A DNA stretch of 22,635 bases from Chara braunii (lineage: Eukaryota; Streptophyta; Charophyceae; Charales; Characeae): positions 1,718,837-1,741,471 of the forward strand of contig BFEA01000141.1 in NCBI GenBank assembly GCA_003427395.1, in the 5' to 3' direction. The translations under genes and the position numbers were made by a program. Below, one piece after another: positions 8,683 to 17,228 of the stretch. The notes under the pieces were generated by a model that had not been told where the DNA came from, did not search any database, and saw only the letters and a program-made list of their open reading frames with translations. Each line of letters opens with the position of its first letter. The stretch's first letter is position 1.

Positions 8683-9394
8683 CCTGAAAAAATCTCCGTA
8701 AGTTTGGAGGACCAAGTGCTGTGTTTATTTCGGATTGTCTGAAAGACCAGACAGGTTCTCATAAGTTTGGGTGGTCTGGTTGCTTTGACTTGCGAGGGCT
8801 GAATGTGATTGTCTTTTCAGGAACCAAGCATTCTTCCATAAGTTTGGATGGCTTGGTAGCCCTTTTTCCTTGGGGTTTTTATATGTTTATTTGGTTTCTA
8901 AAGGAGGGTTCAACATTTTTCTATAAGTTTGGATGACTATGACCCTCTTTGTTTCATTCTGAGGGAGGATTTTGGCAACAGACCGAACAGGTTCCCATAA
9001 GTTTGAGAAGTCTGGTTTGAAGCCACGTACATGCTAGAACCAGAGGGTAAAACTTGTTTATATTTTATATTATTTATAAAGAGGCTAGTTAGACATTTTT
9101 CCATAAGTTTGGATGGTCTGACTATAACTTATCATAACTGAAGAAAGTATTAATTAAGAATAAATTTGTGGTAAGAAGGGGCAGGCTGAACCTCAATCTA
9201 AGTTGATTGGTTCGGTTATATGCTACCTCATAAGATTAGGGGCAGACAATTATATATAATTTGGATACATAAATAGTTCAGGGCGACTAGGGTGACCTAG
9301 TCATGTGCCTAAAGAAGAGAAAAGTTGTTGTGCCCAGTGTTTGTGTATATTCTGGCTGAGCTAGGCAGGTTCCCATAAGTCTGGGTAGTCTAGC
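8683..9394 (+). repeat. Family of hairpins with conserved 21-nt loop and variable stems
   Basis: Seven related sites share a loop of the form TTCCCATAAGTTTGGATG at a fixed length of 21 nt. Stems (left/right): ACCAGAC 8746-8752 / GTCTGGT 8774-8780; ACCAAGC 8823-8829 / GCTTGGT 8851-8857; ACCGAAC 8982-8988 / GTCTGGT 9010-9016 (one mismatch, one wobble); GTTAGAC 9088-9094 / GTCTGAC 9116-9122 (one wobble, extending to 9 bp); GCTAGGC 9360-9366 / GTCTAGC 9388-9394 (one wobble). At 8908 the canonical 7-bp stem is lost, but GAGGGT 8904-8909 pairs with ACCCTC 8942-8947 further out. The first site (loop about 8690-8710) has no good stem. Between the sites is AT-rich filler. It is not tied to any known RNA family. 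Confidence 0.87.
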
Positions 9395-9710
9395 TTTATG
9401 CATTATGTAAGCAAGGTATAAGGGGCATAAATCATTCAAAGATTACGAACTATTGTTTGATAAGGTTGACCTTGGGATGGTGACAATACTTACCTTTGTG
9501 GTTTGGTCTGCATGTGATTGAGGGAGACTACTACTTAGTCTGAGTTTCAGTTTGATAGGTAGTTGCTTTAGTTGCTCGCAACGTGCTAGAGTCATAGGAG
9601 TTAGTTTCAATTCCTGCATTTTCTAAGCTAAGTTTTTTTACTTAGGTCAATTTCTGCATTTTTCTTGGATCTTTTATTTATATTTGGTATTGTATAAATC
9701 TCGGTAAGCT
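9395..9710. other. AT-rich stretch, nothing recognised
   Basis: I see no gene, strong hairpin or repeat here. Two TTTCTGCATTTT-like words near 9615 and 9648 are the only internal similarity. Confidence 0.3.
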
Positions 9711-10300
9711 ACTTTCGCTACAAGAAGCGCTGCTAAAATTTCTATGAAACTAAGGAGTTAGTCAGATTTTGTATTTTTAAGGGTCCAACTTTTCTGACTC
9801 TTTGGCTTAGTTAAAATTTGGAACAACTTGCTTTCTAAAGGGAGTGCTGCACAAATTTTTGCTAATTCAAGGAGTTAGACAAAATTAACCCTTAAAAAGT
9901 CAAAGTCATTTTAGATTTTGAATTTAGCTTTGTATACATTTTGGAATAGCACTTTCTCTACGGAAAGCGAAGCCTAAATTTCTACAAATCTAAAGAGTTA
10001 GTTAAATTTTGTTTTAGTTGAACTCAGGTCTTGTTTTCTGAGTTCATATCTGACTTAGTATAAATCAGGGAAGTCTACCTTCTTAAAGGAAGTGCTGCCA
10101 AAATTTTTATTAATTAAGGCGGTTAGACAAATTTTGACGTTCCAAAGTTAGGGATTGTTTTTGTATTCATATTTGAGTTATAAATTCTGAGAAGGCACTT
10201 CTCCTATAGGAAGCACTGCTGAAATTTCTTTTGTTTAGAGGAGTTGAATTATATTTTGACAGGTGGTAATGCTGACAATCCACTCTGCATAAAGGAGATT
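9711..10300 (+). repeat. Degenerate tandem repeat of ~120 bp with hairpins
   Basis: Five to six copies share a GGAGTTAG-type anchor (9754, 9871, 9994, 10118 and 10240; intervals 117, 123, 124, 122). It is preceded by GCTGCYAAAATTT and by a small hairpin: CTTTC/GAAAG 9952-9967, CTTC/GAAG 10079-10092, CTTC-CC/GG-AAG 10198-10213, and weaker at 9712-9727. One copy also has an outer stem AAAATTTG/CAAATTTT around the small hairpin (about 9814-9859). The GAAGTGCTGCCAAAATTT core resembles the repeats at 20525-20860. Confidence 0.65.
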
Positions 10301-10338
10301 CTGCCAAAGGTCTACCTTTTTATTAGGCACTGACTTAG

Positions 10339-10700
10339 AGGTCCTCGTGATCGTTTGGTTCAGGAGATGGAATAGATTCAACTCATGAGTAGTCAAGTAG
10401 AATGATCCTTAATGAAATTATGATATGGAGATTACTCTCGATTTGGACTCATAGATTTAGCTTGGGGATTGACCTTTCTTGTGTTACAGGTCCTCGTGAT
10501 CGTTTGGTTCAGGAGATGGAATAGATTCAACTTGATCCTACAAGGATCACCTTCTGTTATCACTGATAACAGGTCGGTTGTCGATTCGTCGGTCTATGAC
10601 TCAACTCCATTCATCCTCAATACTCAACCTAAAAGACTTTTAGCCTTGGTGATTTTATTGTTTTATTAAGGTTTCACCCGGACTTTTATTGAATGACCAT
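10339..10700 (+). repeat. Module Y with a 45 bp exact direct repeat and two hairpins
   Basis: A 45 bp word beginning AGGTCCTCGTGATCG occurs identically at 10339-10383 and 10488-10532. The second copy follows TTTCTTGTGTTACAG, which looks like a 3' splice site. Directly after it come two hairpins: TGATCCT/AGGATCA around ACA (10533-10549) and CTGTTATC/GATAACAG around ACT (10554-10572). The following text (AACAGGTCGGTT, ACTCAACTCC) parallels module X near 990-1020 and the complement of module Z near 13340-13390. A 66-codon frame over it is not convincing. Confidence 0.7.
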
Positions 10701-10926
10701 TTAACAAAGGTACAAAGTATTTAATTATGGTTGGTTGGACAGAGGTTGGGACTTGCATGGCTAAAGCGAGGGGTATGAGTGTAGGGATTGGTTGGAGTTG
10801 ACTCCGTGTAGTGCGTGGATTCTTGTTTGACTCTTTGATGTGCCGCGCGGACGCAGGGCTTATTCATATCGACTAGCAATGCAATCATCCGCAACCAATC
10901 GCAATGATGGCGTACTATGTAGTGCC
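10701..10926. other. Unrecognised sequence after module Y
   Basis: Some words (TGGTTGGTTGG, GTTGACTCC) recall the stretch after module X. Nothing else is visible. Confidence 0.25.
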
Positions 10927-10935
10927 CATCATCGA

Positions 10936-11175
10936 GCGGTCCTTCGTGGATCCGAGAACCGCTTATGACACTCAAGTGTCAAACTCGAAGTATCGTGAAG
11001 GCTTGCCCCTTCACGATATTGCACGGCTGAAGGAATAGTCGTGCGACCACCGTGAGACCTCCGACTTTTAAGCTGAGTGTCTCGGCAGGCAGGGCAAATA
11101 GGCCCTGCACGAGGGCAGATTCCTTCTAAGCAGAGTCTAGGGCCTGGGGTGTCTTGGACAAGGACCTCCAGGCCC
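10936..11175. other. Run of perfect hairpins, candidate structured RNA region
   Basis: Successive stems: GCGGT/ACCGC (about 10936-10962), GACACT/AGTGTC (10967-10980), TATCGTGAAGG/CCTTCACGATA (10991-11001 and 11008-11018, 11 bp, 6-nt loop), GCAGGGC/GCCCTGC (11089-11095 and 11102-11108) and GGGCCTGG/CCAGGCCC (11140-11147 and 11168-11175). Short minus-strand frames cross it without a recognisable domain. The density of stems suggests a folded RNA or a DNA-level role; no known family is assigned. Confidence 0.55.
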
Positions 11176-11625
11176 AGGACCAACGTCCGACTAATAAATC
11201 TTCAAGAAACATACAACAAAATAGAGGGGTTATCTCCCCTTTCTTGATCCCAACCTCACTTTAACCCTTAAGTGTGGGCCCTCTCAGGTCACGCGAAAAC
11301 CTTACATATGTACATACATATATAAGCACGTAAGGAGGAATAAGTATGTGACGATCATTTATCACAGTCCGAGTGAGACTCCTCACAACCATATACATGT
11401 GTGTGATCGTCGACAATCAAGTCCAAAATCCGAACCACAGAACATATACTAAGTCTCGCGCAAGTCGCCTATCTGATTTCCGCATCGGAAAGTTATGGGA
11501 TAGTTACTAAGGGGTTATCGCATCATTTGTTCTGTGTCGTTTAGTGTATATGCATGCGTGCGTATGTTGTTATTTTTTTTATGTTCTTTATAGTGGTTTG
11601 CGCGTGGTGTATGAGATGCGTACTA
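11176..11625. other. Unrecognised stretch before copy B
   Basis: No gene is seen. A small hairpin TTTCCG/CGGAAA around CAT lies at 11477-11491, and CCTTAC...GTAAGG bounds an ATATGTACATACATAT stretch at about 11302-11337. Confidence 0.35.
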
Positions 11626-12050
11626 GTTGACCGACGACGAGTCGCACTTAGGACATCAGCCCCCCAAGATGTCGGTTCGCGAGCGGGTCCGATAGAGGCG
11701 TATTAACGCACGTACCCCCTATGCTATGGCGAACGAGAAACGCCCTCGGCTGGTCCACCTCTACGATTGCAGCTGATTAGCTTTCGTACTGTGGACTAGT
11801 AGCTCGGCGGGGATACGCCCACCGAAGGGAGGTGACAGCTCCTGTAAGGCGGAGGTAAGTCGTGCCTCGCATAGGCCCTATCCTGTCGTAAGGGGCTCGA
11901 GAGAGGTATGGCTGGTGCACTCGGCCTGAGCGGCTTGCAGAAGGTCCATGTATGTTCATGACGAGGATTAAAAACCAACTCCTGCGTAACGCGGCCGGGA
12001 GGGTCCCGCGCTGCCTTGGGCGGTGCCGGACCGATGCGCACGACACCGCC
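11626..12050 (+). repeat. Dispersed element, copy B (uninterrupted)
   Basis: Matches copy A in the same orientation: CTATGCTA, CCCTCGGCT, TAGTAGCTCGGCGGGGATACGCCCACC, a single GGCGGAGG site where copy A carries the 953 bp insertion, CCTGTCGTA, GAGAGGTATGGCTGG, AACTCCTGCGTAA, and GCGCACGACACCGCC at the end. At the position of A's GGAGATCAGCGCTCC it has GACATC...GATGTC (about 11652-11673). It faces copy C across the GA tract, forming an inverted pair. Confidence 0.85.
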
Positions 12051-12084
12051 ATAGCGGAAGGCAGCCAGAACTGCCAAGGTCGGG

Positions 12085-12086
<2 letters not shown>

Positions 12087-12148
<62 letters not shown>

Positions 12149-12307
12149 NNNNNNNNNNNNNNNNNNNNNNNNNNNNNNNNNNNNNNNNNNNNNNNNNNNN
12201 NNNNNNNNNNNNNNNNNNNNNNNNNNNNNNNNNNNNNNNNNNNNNNNNNNNNNNNNNNNNNNNNNNNNNNNNNNNNNNNNNNNAGAGAGAGAGAGAGAGA
12301 AAGCGAG

Positions 12308-12338
<31 letters not shown>
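12087..12338. repeat. GA microsatellite containing a 135-N assembly gap
   Basis: About 60 bp of (GA)n, then N from 12149 to 12283, then about 55 bp of (AG)n with a few GC interruptions near 12301-12310. The poly-Arg-Glu or Leu-Ser frames here are repeat artefacts. The gap sits at the centre of the inverted pair B/C. Confidence 0.98.
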
Positions 12339-12364
12339 CGGCGGCGGCCATACAGGACGGAGGT

Positions 12365-12772
12365 GGCGGTGTCGTGCGCGGCGGTCCCACACCCAGACGC
12401 AATGTAAATTTTGTGTCGGACCTCACGGTCGTGTCACGCAGGAGTCTCTTTTGTCACTTTAACGAAACACCACTTCAACCGTGCGCGTGTGCTGTACCTC
12501 TCGTGACTCCCTACGACAGGTTAGGGATCCCGCGATGTACAACATACCTCCACTTGCGGGAGTTGTTACCATCCTTTAGGTGGGCGTATCCCCGCTGAGC
12601 TACTGACCCACGTGCGAAGGCTTTTACATGCAATCGCAGAGGTAGGCCAGCCGAGGACGTTTTCTCGATTGCCGTAGCATAGGCCTACGCGCAGTAGAAC
12701 GCCTTAAGACTGACCCGTATATCGTGCCCCGAGGTATTAAATTCCCCGGACCGACTATCTAATCAGGTCGAC
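12365..12772 (-). repeat. Dispersed element, copy C (inverted)
   Basis: On the minus strand it starts GTCGACCTGATTAG (12772 downward) and runs in the same order as copy A: ACGGGTCAGTCTTAAGGCG, GGCCTATGCTACGGC, CCTCGGCTGG, GTCAGTAGCTCAGCGGGGA, AACTCCCGC, AAGTGGAGG, then GACTCCTGCGTGACACGACCG and GTCTGGGTGTGGGACCGC. It has a single GTGGAGG site, so it is an empty site for the 953 bp insertion in copy A. Confidence 0.87.
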
Positions 12773-13214
12773 TTTTTTCGGACAGTCTTCCACGCTTAGC
12801 TAACTATGACAATGACTCTATGTTCCCTCTGTTGTCCTTATGAAAAAGCCAGAGTCAAACCCCTTTGAAATCTTCCATTCTCAAAAGAATCCTAGACAAA
12901 TGACTTTCTAGCTCCGGCCAGCTTATGATCTCATTCACAGATATATATATATAAGTATATACGTAAGTCAGGGGAGCTGAACAAGCAGTAGACCTCACTT
13001 TCACAATTGTTGTGTCCTGTGTCCGAATTATCTCAGACAATCCCAAACTCAGAAGACAGTTCAATACCCAACACCTGTGCAGATGCAAGAAAATCACATA
13101 CACGCATACAGATGCAGACACAGAATGCACTACAAGCGTCAACCTTTAACACATTCATAGCAAGTCCCTCACGCCCCAAAACCTTGAAAACAACATTCCT
13201 TCCTAATCCTGACT
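12773..13214. other. Spacer between copy C and module Z, no recognised gene
   Basis: Only short overlapping frames are present on both strands (12855-13142 minus, 13007-13252 plus), with no domain. On the minus strand, CTGCACAG followed by GTGTTGG (about 13068-13083) resembles a 3' splice site, as does CTGCAGGTCAG at the mirrored position in the left flank (about 1240). Confidence 0.3.
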
Positions 13215-13511
13215 TCTTTTACCCAACCCTTCACATTTTCAAAGACCTCTGAGTGTGATTTGGACACTTTAGGCATAGATACAGGGGGAAGATCTATCCG
13301 TTTCCTTCTTAGGTTTTGTCTTAGGTGTGGGTATCAAGCCATGTGGAAGTTGAGTCGGAGTTCTACCGACCTGTTAGCCAAGGATAACAGAATTGCAGTT
13401 CCTTACGGATTTCTTCCGTAATCGTCTCCGAGAGTGTCAAACCTGTAGACACAACACAGTCCGAAAGAATCTTAACATCTTCTCTCCGATGTTGGGATCT
13501 AGAAGATCCCA
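13215..13511 (-). repeat. Module Z, inverted relative of X and Y
   Basis: Read on the minus strand it carries TGGGATCT/AGATCCCA around 3 nt (13493-13511), TTACGG/CCGTAA (13403-13421), CTGTTA/TAACAG (13371-13390), then ACAGGTCGGT, GACTCAACTTCC, CCCACACCTA, GGTCTTTGAAAATG and GGGTTGGGTAAAAG. Modules X and Y carry matching words in the same order. It lies about 410 bp from array 2, as X lies about 490 bp from array 1. Confidence 0.65.
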
Positions 13512-13924
13512 TCTTGACTTGTGCCCAGAGTTCGGTGCTTATTGTCGACCTACTGCCTAACTTCTACCCTGATCTAACTGCCAGTCCACTGCCCGGTTGG
13601 TCTAGGCAACGAACCGAATTCATTCACAGCGTCTTCGTCCCAACGGTTCTACTTAGTTCCTTGTTAATAGGTCGATTACAAGCCACATGTCTCTAGTAAT
13701 CACAAGCAATATCATCCATTCAATTCAGAGAGGAATCTCATGATAAAAATCAAATTAGAATTTCAAAGGGTGATAAGTCTCTCGGGTCAAGATCTCACTT
13801 ATCCTTCCTTACCGGAATCAGCGAGTTAGTAATGGAATGCATCAATTATATGGAAATAAATATACGGTGATAGATCAATCAGGATACACTCAAACTTTTG
13901 TTAATATCAGGCTTTGAGAGTAGA
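13512..13924. other. Unrecognised stretch before array 2
   Basis: A 60-codon frame (13514-13696) has no recognised domain. Nothing else is visible. Confidence 0.25.
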
Positions 13925-14520
13925 TGGTGGTCAGGTAGGCTTATCGGAGCCTCGCTCCTTTTACCACTTAGTATTATAGTATTATGGTGGTAAGGCAGGT
14001 TTCTCGGAGCCTCGCTCCTCTTACCACCTAGTACATATGTTAATATAGCGATAAGGCAGGCTTCTTAGGGCCTCGCTTCTCTTATCGCCTAGTATATAAT
14101 AGTGTGGAGGTAAGGCAGACTTCCCGGAGCCTCACTTCTCTTACCACCTAGTATACATGTTAATATGGCGATAAGGCAAGCTTCTTAGAGCCTCACTTCT
14201 CTTATCGTCTAGTATATAATAGTGTGGTGCTAAGGCAGACTTCCCGGAGCCTCGCTCCTCTTACCACCTAGTATATATGTTAATAGGGCGATAAGGCATG
14301 CTTCTTAGAGTCTCGTTTCTCTTATCGCCTATTATTTTCATATTACGGTGGTAAGGCAGGCTTCTTAGAGCCTCGCTTCTCTTATCGCCTAATGTATAAT
14401 AGTATGGTGGTAAGGCAGGCTTCCTGGAGCCTCGCTCCTCTTACCACCTAGTATATGTGTTAATATGGCGATAAGGCAGACTTCTTAGAGCCACGTTTCT
14501 CTTATCGCCTAATACATATA
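13925..14520 (-). repeat. Tandem array of ~60 bp hairpin units (array 2), AB dimers of ~120 bp
   Basis: Ten units of the array 1 family in inverted orientation. Two unit types mostly alternate: type A, GGTGGTAAG...CTTACCACC (perfect at 13986 and 14406; one mismatch at 14106 and 14226), and type B, GGCGATAAG...CTTATCGCC (perfect at 14287 and 14467; near-perfect at 14046 and 14166). The unit at 14347 is a hybrid with a type A left arm and type B right arm, still paired through two G-T wobbles. Type A also has an inner stem GGAGC/GCTCC with loop CTC. The spacers alternate too (TAGTATATATGTTAATAT and TAGTATATAATAGTGT), so the true period is about 120 bp. Confidence 0.95.
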
Positions 14521-15062
14521 TTACTATTATTGTCGCCCAGTCCTAGCCCTGGATCATCCGGAAGCCTTTAGGACCATGTAGGTGGGTCACACGGGACTTG
14601 CACCTCATATCTTAAGTTTGTTCGCCTGACCCTTGGCTGAGTTAGTATGGACTTTTAGGAGTACGTAGGTATAGGTTAGTCATAGGATAAAGATTGGTCG
14701 AGGTAATTCATCATCTCAAAATCTGGTCATGTCACTCACAAACTCGACAACACACTCAAGGTTCTCAACTCTGTATCTCATGGTTAGGAGACCTATAAGC
14801 GAGGGAATACTGCCAGAAGTCCATCCCTCTCGTCCATCATATCTCAAAAGAAACATTCACGTAGCGAGACAGTGACTCGGCACCTCTTGTTCTCGCTATG
14901 TTTCCCAACATCATTTAAACACACCCCGTAAGGTCATATTATCCTTCCCTTATTGAAGCATTATTGTTTGCCTTCCTGCCCTCGATTTTTGCCCTGAAGG
15001 ATCCTTGATTCACGTACCCTTGGTGCTGACATGGTCATAGGTAGCATCCTAAAGGTTAGAGA
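14521..15062. other. Unrecognised sequence right of array 2
   Basis: No gene, repeat or strong fold is recognised. Confidence 0.3.
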
Positions 15063-15087
15063 TTTAGGGTTTTAGGGTTTAGGGTTT
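15063..15087 (+). repeat. Short interstitial telomere-type repeat (TTTAGGG)3
   Basis: Three near-perfect TTTAGGG units with one extra T. This is the telomere unit of land plants and many green algae, and supports a green-lineage source. It is too short to be a telomere. Confidence 0.85.
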
Positions 15088-15106
15088 ATGCTGAAGCACA
15101 CATACC

Positions 15107-15165
15107 TCACTGTTCCCTGCCTCCAGAGTTCCACCTGAACTCCGGCAAAGCTCCCGCAATCGCCC
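15107..15165 (-). repeat. Inverted fragment of the 508 bp repeat
   Basis: CTGCCTCCAGAGTTCCACCTGAACTCC...AGCTCCCGCAATCG (written here in part) matches the complement of the 3' end of the 508 bp unit (about 7868-7918) with a handful of differences. It shows that the tandemly duplicated unit is also dispersed. Confidence 0.7.
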
Positions 15166-15482
15166 TGTTTTATTGATCACGTCTAGTCTATGCAACTGAT
15201 TGTCTGACCTTTAAAAACCAGGATTATTCTCAGTGGAAATACACCATCAGATACTTATAGCCGAAAAGATAGATGCCTGAGAGGATCGAACAGAGATAAG
15301 AATGGAGGAGGACAGAGGAGGTAGGCATCATCACATGTGATAATACCTCTCTCCTCTCCAATGTCTCGCATTCTTTCAAGTCTGACTCTCCTCGACCATA
15401 CGATCTCCTAATAATAGTAGTACAAAATAACAATAATGGTAAGCAAATAATAACAACAAAATAAAGAAAATAAACAAAATAA

Positions 15483-15492
15483 AATAATAATG

Positions 15493-15559
<67 letters not shown>
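15483..15559 (+). repeat. (AAT)n microsatellite
   Basis: About 25 units with few interruptions. The minus-strand leucine or tyrosine runs are artefacts. Confidence 0.98.
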
Positions 15560-16080
15560 GAGTGGTAATATTTCGTCAACGTTTCTAAATGACCTTGAAA
15601 GAAACAATCGGATGGACGAGAAGGCAGAGGTGCCAACCATGAAACCCTCCTTCTGTTGCTCTTCTCGCCTTCTTTGCTTCACCCCCACTCTTCCTCCTTT
15701 CCTCCCTCCATTCTTCTTACTCCATCCTCTTTTTCAGGTATCTCCCTTTCCTTCTATATGTGCCCTCTTTCTTGCCACACGACCTCCGGAGCAGCAACTG
15801 CTCGCAGCTACAGGCAAGGCAATCCGACACTAATTCTTAGTATGATCATGGGATCTAGCCTTCAACTAAGCTTAGCTTCTCACATTAGGCTAGACTCATC
15901 AGCTTCATGCTCATTACAGGGAAAAGACGCAGTCAGACTCGTCGTTGACACGTGCGACATTCGTGCAAATAGGTGATGATCAAGCCTGATGCTTCAGCAC
16001 CCGAGTTAGAAACGCAGTTTAGGTTCGAGTCTCGTTGAACGGCTTTCGCACAGTGCTTGCTGAGGGCCATTAATACCGCA
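15560..16080. other. Unrecognised stretch between AAT tracts
   Basis: CT-rich around 15640-15770. A GGTTCGAGTCTC word at 16021-16032 resembles a Pol III B box, but no tRNA fold was found. The 106-codon frame at 15656-15976 shows no domain. Confidence 0.3.
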
Positions 16081-16094
16081 ATAATAACAACAAC

Positions 16095-16167
<73 letters not shown>

Positions 16168-16169
16168 TA
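16081..16169 (+). repeat. (AAT)n microsatellite
   Basis: Starts as ATAATAACAACAAC and becomes a pure AAT run to about 16166. Confidence 0.98.
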
Positions 16170-16530
16170 ATGAAAATGACGGTGGCGGAATGGCAGAGTC
16201 CAGATTGCAATCTACAATGAAAGACAGGATGTCCGATACTGTCCAGAAAATACCAGTGCACCGATATTCCACCAATGGAGAGTCAAAACACTGAATCCGA
16301 ATGTCAGCGAGAGAATAATCTCGCTGTCACCAACATAAGTATTCAGAGCCCTTCTCTCATTTGACGCCCAGTGCCCAGACTACTATGCCGCTAATGTCAG
16401 CCTACAAATTGACAATGCAAAAGTTGGCAGCGATAATCCAAAGTTGGGAAGATGTCTCCCATGCAGATCATTGTTAATGCAAGGTAAGCGGCCATTTTGT
16501 CCGCTTGTACGCGGTTAAGTGGGTATGTTA
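16170..16530. other. Unrecognised stretch with two hairpins
   Basis: CAGCGAGA/TCTCGCTG with a 6-nt loop (16305-16326) and AAGCGG/CCGCTT (16486-16506). No gene is seen. Confidence 0.4.
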
Positions 16531-17100
16531 CCTGTGACCGTCACAACGCCAGACAAGTGTCACGGTATTCGTGCGTGCCCTTGCGTCTGTGTATGCCTTA
16601 GTGTCGTTATATGTCATGCCAGTGTGTGACTGTGTTCCGTTGGGCGTGACTGTGTCATTTGAGTGCGTTACAGTGTCACCTTATGTAAGTGACTGTATGT
16701 CGCAGTCTGTTCGTGACTGTGTAGGCGAAGGCGCACCGTGTGCTGCTGTCTTGCGGGCGTCCCGGCGTGCTTCGTTGCATATACCACAGCCTATGTTATT
16801 GTGTTCGTCACAGTGTCTGTATGACTTTGTATCAGTTCTCCATCATTTCGGCCGTCACAGTGTCCCCTCGTGACTGTATGTCATCGCATGACTGCACGTG
16901 CACCCGTGCATCCGAGTGTCAATGAGTATCTGTGTCACGCTTGTCCATCTGTCTGTCTGCGTGTTCCTTTGTATCTTTCTGTCCATCTGTCTGTACTTTG
17001 TCCCCTTTCTCTCTGCCTATCAGTTCTGTTTGTGTGTAGTAAGCCGTGCGTGGGATACCCAGCGTGCTCGTACATGTTAAACACAGTGCTGTTGTGTGGG
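16531..17100 (+). repeat. Cryptically simple TGTGAC/GTGTCA-rich region
   Basis: GTGACTGTGT, GTGTCAC and CTGTATGTC words recur with irregular spacing, becoming CTGTCTGTCTG-like around 16940-17000. The result looks like a decayed short tandem repeat. The overlapping Cys/Val-rich frames (16571-16873 and others) follow from it and are not called as genes. Confidence 0.55.
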
Positions 17101-17173
17101 GTATGAACGACCCTCACTCCTTAACAGCAGCGGATGTAGATCCCAGGAGTTGAACCTGTGACCTGTGTATTCG

Positions 17174-17228
17174 TAGACAATTGGTAGGGCTGTCCTAGGT
17201 CCGGAGGTAGCAGGGTTCGATCTCGTAG
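17174..17228 (+). other. tRNA-like remnant (A and B box), possible SINE head
   Basis: TAGACAATTGGTAGGGC (17174-17190) resembles a tRNA D arm and A box, AGGTCCGGAGGT resembles an anticodon 3' arm, and GGTTCGATCTC (17214-17224) is a one-swap B box. The acceptor and T stems do not pair, so it is not a working tRNA. A second B-box-like word, GGTTCAACTCC, lies on the minus strand at 17144-17154. Confidence 0.3.

Noticed and set aside
11796-12598. Long frames of Glu-Arg or Ser-Leu repeats across the GA tract
   Set aside because: They translate a microsatellite and an N gap on both strands; no protein evidence.
15063-15087. Chromosome end
   Set aside because: Only three TTTAGGG units, with complex sequence on both sides.
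15230-16275. Poly-Leu and poly-Tyr minus-strand frames
   Set aside because: Translations of AAT microsatellites.
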